The position numbers and the translations under genes are program-made. Shown in pieces: positions 47,701-57,000 of a stretch of DNA of 64,000 nt. The notes beneath the pieces were generated by a model. The model was not told the origin of the DNA and ran no database searches. It saw only the letters and a list, made by a program, of their open reading frames with translations. The stretch's first letter is position 1. Each line of letters starts with the position of its first letter. The stretch is from Simmondsia chinensis (taxonomy: Eukaryota; Streptophyta; Magnoliopsida; Caryophyllales; Simmondsiaceae), in assembly GCA_018398585.1 (NCBI GenBank), contig JAGTTD010000015.1, positions 7,383,001 to 7,447,000 of the forward strand, given 5' to 3'.

Positions 47701-47839
47701 ACAAATGGTGCAGGTGTATTTTGGGCAGAAGCTAGTATGCAAAGATTGCTTTACTGGGGGAAAAGAGAGAGTTGTTCAAGTGGGAGATCCAGTTTATGTC
47801 CTCCAAAGGGTTTCTTCTGCTGCTGAAGCTGCAGCTTGA
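38418..47839 (+). CDS. MOSC domain-containing protein (mARC / Moco sulfurase C-terminal family), 8 exons, 305 aa
   Basis: Exons: 38418-38514, 42089-42238, 42751-42927, 45684-45772, 45862-45926, 46344-46446, 47219-47329, 47714-47839. All introns are GT-AG, and the joined frame (918 nt with the stop) is open. The protein starts VKSIFVYPVKSCRG (residues 8-21), has the N-terminal barrel (FRWDRQWLIVN, TQRVEPKLALVEV) in exon 2, MFSDEFPFLMIS and NRFRPN in the middle, CTRCK at 223-227, and GDPVYVL near the end. In this family, MOSC proteins bind molybdenum cofactor, and the mARC branch uses a conserved cysteine to hold Mo and reduce N-hydroxylated compounds with cytochrome b5 partners. By homology that residue is C226. 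Length matches plant homologues of about 300 aa. No transit peptide or membrane segment is obvious. Every large intron carries transposon DNA, yet no stop or frameshift is seen. This is the only clear host gene here. Confidence 0.94.
38609..39655 (-). repeat. Pair of diverged LTR-like repeats in intron 1
   Basis: 38609-39000 and 39248-39655 are similar in order: a purine-rich GAAGAAGG start, a TTTTATTCATC / TTTTATTAATC block, ACCAACAAAA, paired GATTGATCG words, and AGAATCATG. On the minus strand the second copy has TATAAAAGGC and AATAAAATT, as an LTR would. About 250 non-coding bases lie between. A minus-strand TRIM-sized element is likely, but primer site and ends were not identified. Confidence 0.5.
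39876..39940. repeat. 31-bp tandem duplication in intron 1
   Basis: AGTTATCTCCTATATTCTTC plus TTTCATCAAGT occurs twice in a row without change, from about 39877 to 39939. The perfect identity points to a recent slippage event. Confidence 0.85.
39990..40110 (+). mobile_element. SINE-like fragment in intron 1
   Basis: The run GGTTGCGTATATCTTACC, CCTCAGACCTTGCG, TTGGCGGGAGCCTC and GGCACT resembles the 3' body of plant SINEs (CAGACCC, GTGGGAGCC, GCACTGGG). A related piece lies at 47554-47604. Ends were not resolved. Confidence 0.5.
40415..41126 (+). mobile_element. Solo LTR of family X in intron 1, split by a MITE
   Basis: The LTR spans 40420-41121, starting TATTAAGGATTCC and ending TTTTCACA. 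Without the nested MITE and its duplicated 8 bp it is about 193 bases, against 197 for the copy at 8182. Flanks CAAGT (40415-40419) and TAAGT (41122-41126) match at four of five positions. It keeps the family block GGTTTTAGGATGGAA near 41032. Confidence 0.75.
40506..41022. mobile_element. hAT-type MITE with 8-bp TSD (ACTCCACC)
   Basis: The element 40514-41014 (501 bp) is flanked by perfect ACTCCACC at 40506-40513 and 41015-41022. Its ends CAGTGTAT and ATACATTG form inverted repeats, followed inward by GCGCC-rich words (GCGCCTAGGCGC and its mirror). An 8-bp duplication with CAGTG-like ends is typical of hAT. It has no ORF and sits inside the solo LTR. Confidence 0.88.
41127..42088. other. Rest of MOSC intron 1, no further feature seen
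   Basis: AT-rich, ending in a pyrimidine-rich tract and the acceptor TGTGTAG before exon 2. A 75-codon ORF at 41423-41650 shows no motif. Confidence 0.55.
42239..42750. other. MOSC intron 2, no feature seen
   Basis: A 512-base intron from GTAAAAGG to CTTTCTACAG. No repeat or RNA was recognised. Confidence 0.6.
43060..43400. other. Start of MOSC intron 3, SINE-like words
   Basis: GGGTGCTGCCCTATAAGGAG and GCTGTTTCCAAAGG near 43060-43095 resemble the middle of plant SINEs. No B box, tail or duplication was found, so this is only a hint. Confidence 0.3.
43401..43884. other. MOSC intron 3, probable transposon-derived non-coding DNA
   Basis: No ORF or RNA gene. The texture matches non-coding parts of plant LTR elements (GAGCGAGCAAACAACACGCT, AAGTACACCATATACCC), but no end was found. 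Confidence 0.4.
43885..44162. repeat. Minisatellite in MOSC intron 3, unit about 37 bp
   Basis: About seven imperfect copies of CATTCAATTCGTCGGCCACA followed by CAGGCTCTTTTAGAATG. Copies vary by substitution, and one is shortened near 44100. No spacer. Confidence 0.88.
44589..44624. repeat. (AG)18 microsatellite, intron 3
   Basis: Uninterrupted AG run within GATTAGAGAG...AGTCAG. Confidence 0.95.
44679..44718. repeat. (TA)20 microsatellite, intron 3
   Basis: Uninterrupted TA run about 55 bases after the AG run. Confidence 0.95.
44830..45066 (-). mobile_element. Cassandra-like LTR carrying 5S rRNA sequence (inferred)
   Basis: On the minus strand the unit starts TGTAATACACCCAGTCG at 45066, runs through a 5S-like segment and continues to about 44830. 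Cassandra TRIMs are known to carry 5S RNA sequence inside their LTRs, which fits. No primer site or partner LTR is visible, so it would be a solo or truncated LTR. The left edge is approximate. Confidence 0.55.
44898..45012 (-). rRNA. 5S rRNA-like sequence (pseudogene) antisense to the MOSC gene
   Basis: On the minus strand, ACCGGATCCCATTAGAACTC, CGAAGTTAAGCG, TTTGGGCGAGAGTAGTACC, GGGTGACCTCCTGGGAAGTC and TCGTGTTGCACCCC follow the plant 5S order from about position 25 to the end. The internal pol III control regions are nearly intact. The first 25 bases are diverged, and the length is about 115 against the usual 119-120. It lies alone in an intron rather than in a tandem 5S array, so a retroposed or LTR-borne copy is far more likely than a working gene. 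Confidence 0.85.
45396..45634. mobile_element. Short AGCC-rich element with inverted ends, intron 3
   Basis: CTAGAGGTGTATATGAGCC at 45396 pairs with the reverse complement of the right end, CTAGGGGGTGTAAATAAGCC, ending at 45634. The interior is rich in GGCTCAGC, AAGCTCA and GGCTTAG. It resembles 9531-10076 in word use. No duplication was found. Confidence 0.55.
46010..46190 (+). repeat. Family X LTR fragment, intron 5
   Basis: GCCGCCAATTGGTTTTAGGATG near 46079, GACCTCATATA, ATGGAATGGGCCTGAGGCC and GTAAAATTTTGCAAATAACA follow the order of family X. The 5' part is diverged and edges are approximate. Confidence 0.6.
46515..46765 (+). mobile_element. TRIM-like element in intron 6
   Basis: AATTAAGCTTTTGGGATAG near 46520 recurs as AATTTAAGCTTTTGGAATAG near 46732. 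The first is followed by TAGTATCAGATC (46553-46564), a mutated primer site. A purine tract CATGAGGGGGAC (about 46680) precedes the second LTR start TATTAGAGTATAAAAAC. The body is about 250 bases and non-coding. The right end was not fixed. Confidence 0.55.
47345..47510 (-). repeat. Family X LTR fragment, reversed, intron 7
   Basis: On the minus strand, GTCAATTGGTTTTGGGATG, ATCTCACATG, TTGGGCTTGGCC and GGCCCAGTGGAATTTAACA match the 3' two-thirds of family X, including the end TTTAACA. The other edge is approximate. Confidence 0.6.
47527..47632 (+). mobile_element. Truncated SINE-like insertion with about 27-bp flanking duplication, intron 7
   Basis: A 51-base insert (47554-47604) with ACCCTGCC, TTGGTGGGAGCC and GCACTAGG is flanked by TACTCATAT...GTTCTTGACACTT at 47527-47553 and 47605-47632, with few mismatches. 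The insert resembles the 3' end of the piece at 39990-40110. Confidence 0.65.
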
Positions 47840-48316
47840 GTTTGGAACTACATGTATTGTTATATAGTGTATGTATAATAACTGCCGTAGCAATGTTTGA
47901 TGGAAATCAAATAAATATAAGAAATCACTGTATTTTAAAAAGTTAGATTTAATGTCGCAATACTTAAATGCATGTTGTGTGAATTTTCAAAGTGTATATT
48001 TCAATAAAGTTAATAGCCCCTTTGCATTACTTCCCCAGTAAATGTGTATTGAGGATTGCCTATAGATTCGGAGTTGCCCCTTATATGCATATAGATTAAA
48101 ACAATCCACAAAATGTAGTACAATCTAGGAGGGAGCAAAAAGACCTAAAAACCAAAAAACTCGAGTGACCGAACCAAACTCAATCTAAAAAATTTTAACC
48201 AACCTGAAAATGTCTGGTCAAGGTGTACCCGATTCGTTGAAATGTGGATATTAGTTCAGATACGGTTATCAATGTGAAAAGTTTCGGGTACCTGACTCGA
48301 CTTGATATTGAATATA
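47840..48316 (+). other. MOSC 3' UTR and spacer
   Basis: AATAAA at 47910-47915, 71 bases after the stop, is the likely polyadenylation signal. Beyond it only degenerate GGGTACC/GACTCGA words are seen. Confidence 0.55.
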
Positions 48317-48870
48317 GGGAAATTATCGCTTAGGTACTCTAAGGTTTAAACATTTATTACTTAGATATCTTGACATTTTAATATATACAATAAAGTACTT
48401 TGAGTTTTAGACATTTTATCATTTAGGTATCCTGAAGTTTTAAAATTTTATAAATAAAGTATCATTTTATCAAAAATTCGATAGGTTCTCATAAGAAAAT
48501 GCTATAATTGAACACGATTTCAATAATATGATAGTATCTTCATTAGAATTTGATAATTTTTGCCTAAAAATGCAAAAATGACATATAATTGTGGTAATAT
48601 TTAGGTGGTCCACACAAAATTTGGTAAATATTTTATTACAATTTGTTGAATTTTTGATGAAAACATTGGTATTAGCTTGTATATATTATCGTACTCATGT
48701 ATTATATCAACATTTTTTCTCATGTTTTTGCAAAAAATTATGTTAGATACCTAAGTGATAAAATATTCAAATCTCACGGTATTCCATTGTATTTGTTGAA
48801 ATGTCAGAGTACCTTAAGTAATAAATGTTGAAATCTCAAGGTACGTTAGTGATAATTCCCCTTGAATATA
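48308..48870. mobile_element. Mutator-type MITE with 9-bp TSD (TTGAATATA)
   Basis: The element 48317-48861 (545 bp) is flanked by perfect TTGAATATA at 48308-48316 and 48862-48870. Its ends GGGAAATTATC and GATAATTCCCC are inverted, and similarity continues inward for over 100 bases (ACATTTATTACTTA and its mirror near 48815-48828). It has no ORF. Its termini resemble AAATTATCTTTTAGGT blocks at 24440, 24842 and 25132. Confidence 0.86.
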
Positions 48871-49095
48871 TATATATTGTCTTAAATAAATATTTAATAT
48901 TGTATTTAAAATAATTTTTTCTGTTATTTTCATTCGATACTAAGGTTAGGTTTAATTCTAAATCCTTACAAATACTTTTCAGATTTTATTTTTTTTCCTC
49001 CTTTTTTCAACAAAATCTTACTCTACTCTTGTGTAAAGAAAATCCTAATTTTTTAGCCCTCTCTTGCAAAAAAAAAGAAAAAAGGGACTTCTCTC

Positions 49096-52000
49096 TTTTT
49101 TTTTTTTTTTTTTTTTTTTGTTTTGGTAAACAGAGAATTGGCCACGGCCAAGAAACTAACATTAAAAATTCACTGGCTATTATAGCAGCGAGATTGGGGG
49201 GCGGGTTAATCTACCACCAATGATTACAATCATTATGAAAATGGCAAAAAGCCACACAATGCGCAACACTATTACATTGACGAGGCACCCAACTAAAGGA
49301 GATACAATCAAGAAAAGGAAAGAGCCTACAAGTATCGTGCACCACGGATAGGATTTGCCAAGGGAACTGGAAGGAACCCCGCAAAGCGTAATTGGCAACC
49401 AAGCAATCTGACTCGATAATAATCTTGGACCACACAATAGCAAGGGCCAAAAAACAAGCACCTCGGATGGCAATGGACTCTGCTGCTGGGGGGGTGGGGG
49501 TGGGGGAGGACGCAACGAACGAGGAACACCGGCCACCAATCACCCTACCCTCGGAATCCCGGGCTACCACTCCAAAAGCAGAGCGACCAGCCTCCTTCCA
49601 GGCGGCATCAACACTCAACTTGATAAAGGAGGGAGGAATGGGGCTCCAAACCTAGAAACTTGACGCGAAGGGACAAAAGAGTGATGGGATGACGCCCTCC
49701 TAAAATCAAGCACATCTTCCATAGCTTTATTACAAATGATGAATGGGTTGACTTGGGGTCTCTTGAAGATGAAGGAAAGCATTTATTCTTCCACAACCAC
49801 CAACATATCAAAGCACACTTCACAATAGAGTCAATGTCAAAATTGTAATAGTTAAAAAGGGCATCCTGCCTTGTCCTGAACCCAGGAAAATCGACTGGGT
49901 TAGGGCAAAACCCCAACTTTGAATTGAACCATGTTAAGTGCGCAATAGGGCCGAAGAAAAGGATAGTTCAATTGATTCAACTTCAGCTTCACAAGATGGA
50001 CAACGCAATGAGGATATAATGCATCTTTTAGAGAAGTTCTCGCCTGTTGCTATTGCATTGTGACATGCCCTCCAAATAAAAAACGTAACTTTTGGGATAC
50101 AAGGCAAACTGCAAACTCCAAATGTGAAAGATGGCTTTAATTTCTGAGGAAGCCTGCAAGGATTCCCCACTTTTAAGTGACCATGACCTTTTATGGATCC
50201 AACTGTGATGTCCCTGTTTCACATTATATGTACCTTCACAAGAAGCAGTCCACACAAGAGAATCCCGAATACCTGATCCTGCGACCGAGATAAAAAAAAA
50301 GTTTTTTTTAGCAATAACAGGAGGGAAGTTACTATTAACCTTCTCAACATTCCACCGCCTTGACTCATGGCAAATTAAATTAGAGACTCAAGTAGGAGGA
50401 TCATTGCCCGGAGGACGCCAACTGGCCACAGATTCCTCATATCCTAGAATCCATTTGTCCTCCCACTATTCACCGAAACACCATCCCCAATAGACCACTG
50501 GAAGTCCGCAGCAATGAAATCTCTTTGTTTGAGAATACTCCTCCACCACCATGAAGGATTTGTCTCGAAGGACACTTTCAAAAAATTAGCATTATGAAAG
50601 TGGATACCCTTAACAACCTGAGCCCAAAAGGAGTCCGTATTTTGAATTAACCTCCAAGCTTGTTTTCCTAATAAAGCGACAGTAAATTCCTCAAAGTCTC
50701 TGAACCCAAGCCCTCCCTCCTTTTTCAGTTTTGATAACGTATCCCACGAAGTCCAATGGGAACCCCTATTTGTGTCATGGTCACCCTTCCACCAAAATCT
50801 AGAGATAAGGCGATTAATTTTCTCTCTGAAATACTTGTGAAAGAGGAAACAATTCATAACATACACAGGGATAGCCAAGAGAATTGGCTTAATCATGACC
50901 TCCCTACCTACGTGAGATAATAAAGAACTAGACCACCCTTTGATTCTATTCTTTATTAGGTCAAAAATATATGACAGTGCACCTCTTTTAGACTTCCCCC
51001 ACATCAATTGAATGCCCAAATACTTCTCATCCTCCCTCATGTGGTTGAACTCAAAAAAAGTTCAAGTAGGTGTGCCTGACATCTGGCTTAACATTAGAGT
51101 AAAAGAATGCTTTTGACTTAGCAAAATTCACTTTCTAACCCAAAGCACCACAGAAAAGATCCAAAAACTCTTTCACCCAAACACAAGATTCAATTAAGGC
51201 TTCAAAAAGCAGTATACAGTCGTCCGCAAAAAACAAATGATAAATTGGAGGCGTGAATTGGTTAATGTGGAATGGGGTCCAAACGCCCCTACCAACCGAC
51301 TCAAGGATCAATCTGGAGAAATCATCCATCACTAAAATAAAAAGATATGGAGACAAAGAATCTCCTTGTCATAAACGCCGACCCAAAGAAAACCTTCCCA
51401 AATGAGTGCCATTAACCACAATGCTAAACGAGGCGGTGGATACATATTGCATAATCCAATTAATAAAGGTCAGATGGAACCCAAATTTAGAGAGGACCTT
51501 CTCTAAGAAGGTCCAATCAATTGGTCATAAGCTTTAGAAAGGCCCACTTTAAGGGCTATGACCCCCTCTTGCCACATTTACGAGCTCTCATGAAATGAAA
51601 CGCCTCATGTGCAACGACAATGTTATCTTGGATTTGTCTATTCATAACAAACACAGCTTGATTAGGAGAGATCAATTCCCACATAATGGGCTTGAGGAGG
51701 TTAGCGTTAATCTTTGTAATAATTTTGTAAATGAAGTTACATACCCTTATAAGTTTGAATTGATTAAGGGATTCAGGTCTGTTAACTTTGGGGATCATCA
51801 AAATGTCAGTCTCATTAAGTTTATTTAAGAGAAGCCCATTATTAAAGAAGGCCTGAACAACTCCCATAACATCATCCCCAATAATTTCCCAAAACTCCAA
51901 ATAAAAAATACTTGGAAATCCATCTGGTCTTGGAGCTTTGAGACTTCCCAGTTGCTTCACTACTTTCGTAATGTCCTCTTGAGACACCTCAACGCAAAGA

Positions 52001-52890
52001 CCAGCATTCATCTGATCCAATATTAGGCCTAAGACAGCACTAACAGCCTGATCATAGTTAGCCCCTTCTCTAGCAGCATACAAGTCTCAAAAATAGGAGG
52101 ACACGGCTTTCAATCTTCTTTTAATCAGGGTTTTCATCCATGCTCTCAACCCAATTCCCCTGAGCATCCTGTAATCTTAGCACAGCATTCGATTTTCTTT
52201 TAATCAGGGTACCTTCATGGAAGAATTTGGTGTTTTTATCGCCACAGCCAATTGATGAGGAACCTCTAATGCCAATGTCTTTCCTCAGCCTCCCAAACTT
52301 TCCGCAGTTGATCTTTTTCTCTTCTTCCATTTCTTAGGTCCTAGGGGATCTGACTTGGTTCTAAATGGTCGTTAGTTTATCACCTAAAATCGCAACCAAG
52401 TCGTTTCTAGCCTTTCTTCTTCCTTTCCACCAATGTAATAGCCTACCCCTACAGACCTTCAGTTTCTTAACAACCTAAAGCATTCTGGATCCTCTGACCT
52501 CATAGTTCCAACCCTCTCTAACAATGTCAGAACAATCATCTTCTAGTAACCACTTGGATTCAAACTCAAACGAGAAATCCGACCTCCGCCTTGTACCCTC
52601 TAGAAGGATAACAAGGGGGAATGGTCCGAGCTGACAATTGGTAATAAGATAGCTTCCATGAACTCAAATCGGGAGAGCCAATCATAATTAGCCACTATCT
52701 TTTCAATATGTTCTCTAATAAGCTACTCCTCTTCTATATTATTCGCCCATGAGAACCGACACCCCTTTGCCTCTAACTCAATGAGCTGACAGTCTTCTAA
52801 GTAACTGCTTAAAAGATCAAGTTGTGCAGTAGAAGGAGGTACCCCATTAAGTTTTATCAAAGAAGGAGGATTGATTTTAATAACAAATTA
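49096..52890 (-). mobile_element. L1-type LINE (LINE B), 5'-truncated
   Basis: The poly-T at 49096-49119 is the A tail of a minus-strand LINE. Coding runs rightward to about 52880, where the endonuclease starts in mid-domain, so the 5' end is missing. No target duplication was resolved. Confidence 0.82.
49211..52880 (-). pseudogene. LINE B endonuclease (partial), RT, zinc knuckle, RNase H
   Basis: From right to left: endonuclease C-terminal half (KGCRFSWANN near 52760, VSSDHSPLL near 52630), RT (LGSLKAPRPDGFPSIFY near 51920, NQAVFVMNRQIQDN near 51640, FADDCILLFEA near 51215), post-RT region (LLSHVGREVMIKP, RFWWKGDHDTNRG, GGLGFRDFEEF; 51040-50444), zf-RVT (KVTFFIWRACHNAIATG, CPSCEAEVESIE) and RNase H at 49618-49211 (MSVDAAWKE, ARDSEGRVIGG, IESDCLVAN, WVPRQCNSVAHCVA). 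Stops and frameshifts separate the blocks. Domain order matches LINE A. Confidence 0.88.
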
Positions 52891-53349
52891 GTTCAATAAG
52901 GATTGATTTTTTTTTTTTTTTTTGGTGCTTTATCACTCTCTATGCGGTCTCTGAACTTCTATATAGTTGTGGAGCTTTAATTTATGTCTCATAGTCATTT
53001 TAAGATGGTTTATAGTTTTGAGACCCTTAAAATATGGCCCTTTTTTTTTTTTAACACTAAATATGGCAATTCTATTTATGATCTTTTGAACTTTAGATTA
53101 TGAAGTTCAAGTGAAATATTTTTGTAATAATTTTATAATATTCATCTATTAATAGATAGTTGTTTATGTCTTATATAATATTACTTTTATAAGAACTTTA
53201 ATTAAATGGGGTGAGTACCCGACCTGATGTGATCCGACCCAATCTTTTAGGGTACTCGATTATTTTGATCATATTATGGGTTTGATTTTGGCTTTACTGC
53301 TTTGCATACCTGAGCCGAAATGTATTTCGGATCGGATACTCGACTCGTG
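52891..53349. other. Non-coding spacer
   Basis: Two long T runs (about 52906-52922 and 53041-53052) and GTACCCGACC-type words near 53213 and 53262. No gene. Confidence 0.5.
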
Positions 53350-53354
53350 CTTAA

Positions 53355-53981
53355 TGCCATGGTCATCAGTTTGCCAAGTGTCCATGACACCGTGACAGGG
53401 CGCGCTGCGCATCCCTGCGCTCGTTGACGCATAGCCATGGGCGCAGCGCACCCGTCCTTGCTTGCATCCCAATGCCTGTCACGAGGCTTGTTGACAATCA
53501 CTTTTTCTTATTTTTGTTTTACTCTTAGGGATTCTTGCATGTCATCCCCATGGGTTTTAGGATAGCCTAATGTATATAATAGCTTAGAAATTTTTAGATT
53601 CTTTTTATCCCTGTCCCATTTTCAAATTAGGAGTGTATGATTGCACGGACACGTATGATGTTTCCTCCTATTAGGGCAGCGGATGCCCATGTTGTGTATA
53701 TATGGGGGAAAGTCCACTCAACTTGTAAACCCCATATCCATTGTATGCTTTGTTAATAAATACAAATTGCCTTCTTTTCAAGCATTGTGTTCACTTGTGA
53801 TTGTTTGTCGTGTACTTGGGTGGGAGTAGCATCGCCAAATTTGCACACCGGTTGTCCTAGGGCCTAGAAGGTTCGAGTCCCATAGACCGTTGTGCACTCA
53901 AACTAATCTATTGCACAGCTAACACATTGTCCTTAGTGAATAACGCACTCCACACAGCTCCTAGTTCCTAGGATTGTGACA
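53355..53981 (+). repeat. 5' LTR of chromovirus
   Basis: Starts TGCCATGGTCATCAGTTTGC, ends GATTGTGACA. TATATAATAG near 53573 is a likely TATA region. Obvious substitutions against the 3' LTR show it is not recent. Confidence 0.88.
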
Positions 53982-53995
53982 ATTGGTATTAGAGC
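53982..53995 (+). promoter_or_regulatory. Chromovirus primer-binding site
   Basis: ATTGGTATTAGAGC directly follows the LTR. It differs from the initiator-Met site TGGTATCAGAGC by one base. Confidence 0.75.
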
Positions 53996-54041
53996 GCGAT
54001 TTTATTGACCCGTTGCTCAAGTGATTTCTACTATCCCAGTT

Positions 54042-57000
54042 ATGGCCAACCTATCCATGCACGAGAGAGTAGAGCAGTTGTAGGGCGAGTAGAAGGCCTT
54101 AACACTATGATCAAACAAGTGAGATGACATGAGGCGCGACTCCAATAGCTGAACCAGTTCTAGTCCCACCTAGGAGTTCTTGATGAACTTGGGGGTCATG
54201 GAGTCCCTTGAGACCACCGTGACTAAGGTAAAAGAAAACTTCAAGGACCTTATTAGGGAGATGTATGATGCTATTGACGTGGTACGAGGGGAGCTCACGA
54301 AACTTTCCGCCAAGGTTAGCTCACTTGTTCGTGCTATAGGAACAGAGAATACCGGTTGTGGGTTTGGCAAAGTGAAGCCCCCAGAACCGAAACCTTTCCA
54401 TGAAGTGAGAGATTCAAAAGAGCTTGTCAACTTCTTTTTCGACATGGAACACTACTTTAGAGTATGCCATGTAGAGGATGAAAAGTGCAAAGTTGATCTT
54501 GCTACAATGCACTTGAGTGGTGACGCCAAACTGTAGTGGCATTCCAAACATGAGGACATCCTTCAAAATCCACCCAGAGTAGATACTTGGGACGAATTGA
54601 AGGCCAAAACTAAGAATCAATTTTATCCAGAGAACACTGACTTCATTACTTGACGCCGGCTTCGAAACATTCAGCAAACTAGTTCCATCTGAGAGTATGT
54701 GAAAGACTTCTAAGAGTGTATGTTAGACATCAAGGATATGTCTGACAAGGATAGACTGTTTCATTTCATTGAGGGATTAAAAAATTAGGCTAAGAAGGAG
54801 TTGTACCATCAAAACCCAAAAAACCTTGCAGCTGCTAAAGCTGCCACCGAAAGATTAGTGGACTTCCAGTTGGATGGAGCACATTCCCAAAAGAAGGGAA
54901 GCACCAGCAATACCTCTATAGGGAGCAAGTATGCGGCCTCTAATTGCAGTAACAACAATTAACCGAGGTAGTAGAGAGGAGGATCCCATAAGACGGGACA
55001 ACAAAGCTTCTAATTTAGAAGAAGCAACGAGGGGTCCACGAGCAGTCGCCCCCTACAATGTTTCTTGTGTAAGGGACCTCACCGTGTGAATGAGTGCCCA
55101 CACAAAGGAGCCCTTAATAGAAGATGGCTGAGTCCTCCTTGGATTTAGTTGAAAAGAACCAATAGTGGAACAAACAACAGAGCAACCCCATATAGGGACC
55201 ATCCACTTGATGTATGCCATGAAGAAGACATATCCAGCACCCCCTAAGTCCACCGAGCTGATGTACGTGGAGCTTATTGTGAATGGCCAGAGGGCTAGGG
55301 GCATGATCGACATTGGTGCCATGCACAACTTTGTTTTGAGGCAAGAGGCAAAAAGACTAGGGTTAAGGCTCAACCAGGAGAGGGCCAGCTTAAAGGCAGT
55401 TAAATTTATTGCTAAGCCAATTCTTGGGTTAGTGAAGGAGGTAACTATGAAGCTTGGAGGGTGGGAAGGTCGAGTGGACCTCTCCGCGGCCCCCATGGAT
55501 GAATTTAGCCTTGTTCTTGGCATGGAGTTCCTTCAACGGGCCAAGGGAGTTCCAATGCAACACATTAACTCACTCTTCCTGATGGGTAAGTTTCCGTGTT
55601 TGGTAAAGACCTCCCCAGTTACAAGGGCAGATGTCGAGCGGCGCACTGGTCCTTAACCTTCGGCTATGCAGTTGGAGAAAGGGCTAAAAGAACATGAACC
55701 TACCTTCTTGGTAGCCTTGTCTATGAAAGAGGATGAGGGACATACCTCTACCCATCCTTTGATTCAAAGATTATTAGAAGAGTAGGGGGATATCATGCCA
55801 ATAAAATTACTAGATCAAGTTGTTGCCTGGAGCTAGGGCCCCCGCAAGACACCATACAAAATGGCACCCCCAGAGTTGGCTGAGCTTAGAAAACAACTTG
55901 GGGTGTTGATTGAATCATGCTTCTTCCGCCCTTTTAAGGCTCCCTATGAAGCCCCTATCCTATTCCAGAAGAAATAGGATGGCAACTTGAGATTATGTAT
56001 CGACTGCCGAGCACTCAATAAAGTGATCGTTCGGAACCATTACCCTATCCCTCAGATGGCTGATTTGTTTGACCAATTGGGTGCGGCCAAGTTCTTCACC
56101 AAGTTTGACCTTCGCTCAGGTTATCATCAGGTCCACATTGCCGAAGAAGATGAACCTAAAACTACATGTGTGACCAGTTATGGGGCGTTCGATTGGCTTG
56201 TTATGCCCTCCGGGCTCACGAATGCTCTTGCCCCTTTCTGCACCTTGATGAACCACGTTTTCCATGAGTACCCTGACAAGTTTGTTGAGGTGCACTTGTA
56301 CGACATTATGACCTATAGTACCACTCTGGAGGAACACCTTTGGCACTTGAAGCTAGTGTTTTAGAAGCTGAGAGAGCATCATCTATTTGTGAAACAGGAG
56401 AAGTGTTCTTTTGCTCAAGTAGAAGTCAACTTCTTGGGGCACATGATTGGGCAAGGGTAGATCAAGATGGATCCCAAGAAGGTACAGGCTATCGAAGAGT
56501 AGTCGGTGCCGAAGAATGTGAGCTAGCTTCGTTCCTTCCTTGGCCTCGCCAACTACTACTACAGATTTATTGAGGTTTATTTAAAGAAGGCAACCCTGTT
56601 GATTGATTTGTTGAAGAAGGACTAGAAATGGGATTGGTCAAACTCACACTAACAAGCTTTTGAGGATCTAAAGACAGCTATCAGGAGAGAGCCTATTTTG
56701 GTCCTTCTTGACATTACCAAGCCTTTTGAAGTTCATAAGGATGCCTCCAACTTTTCCCTTGGAGGAGTCTTGATGCAAGAAAAGCATCATGTAGCTTATG
56801 AGAGCCGAAAACTCAAGGATGATGAACGTCGCTATGCTGGGCAGGAGAAAGAGCTCTTAGCCGTGGTTCACTGCCTGCAGATATAGAGACACTATCTTCT
56901 AGGGTCAAGATTCATGGCGAAGGCAGACAATTCAGCAACTAACCACATCCTGACCCAGCCAAAGCTATTTGCTAGGTAAGCTTGATGGTAGGAATTTCTC

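Noticed and set aside
55053..55523. 156-codon minus-strand ORF
   Set aside because: It is a shadow of the chromovirus gag/protease frame on the + strand.
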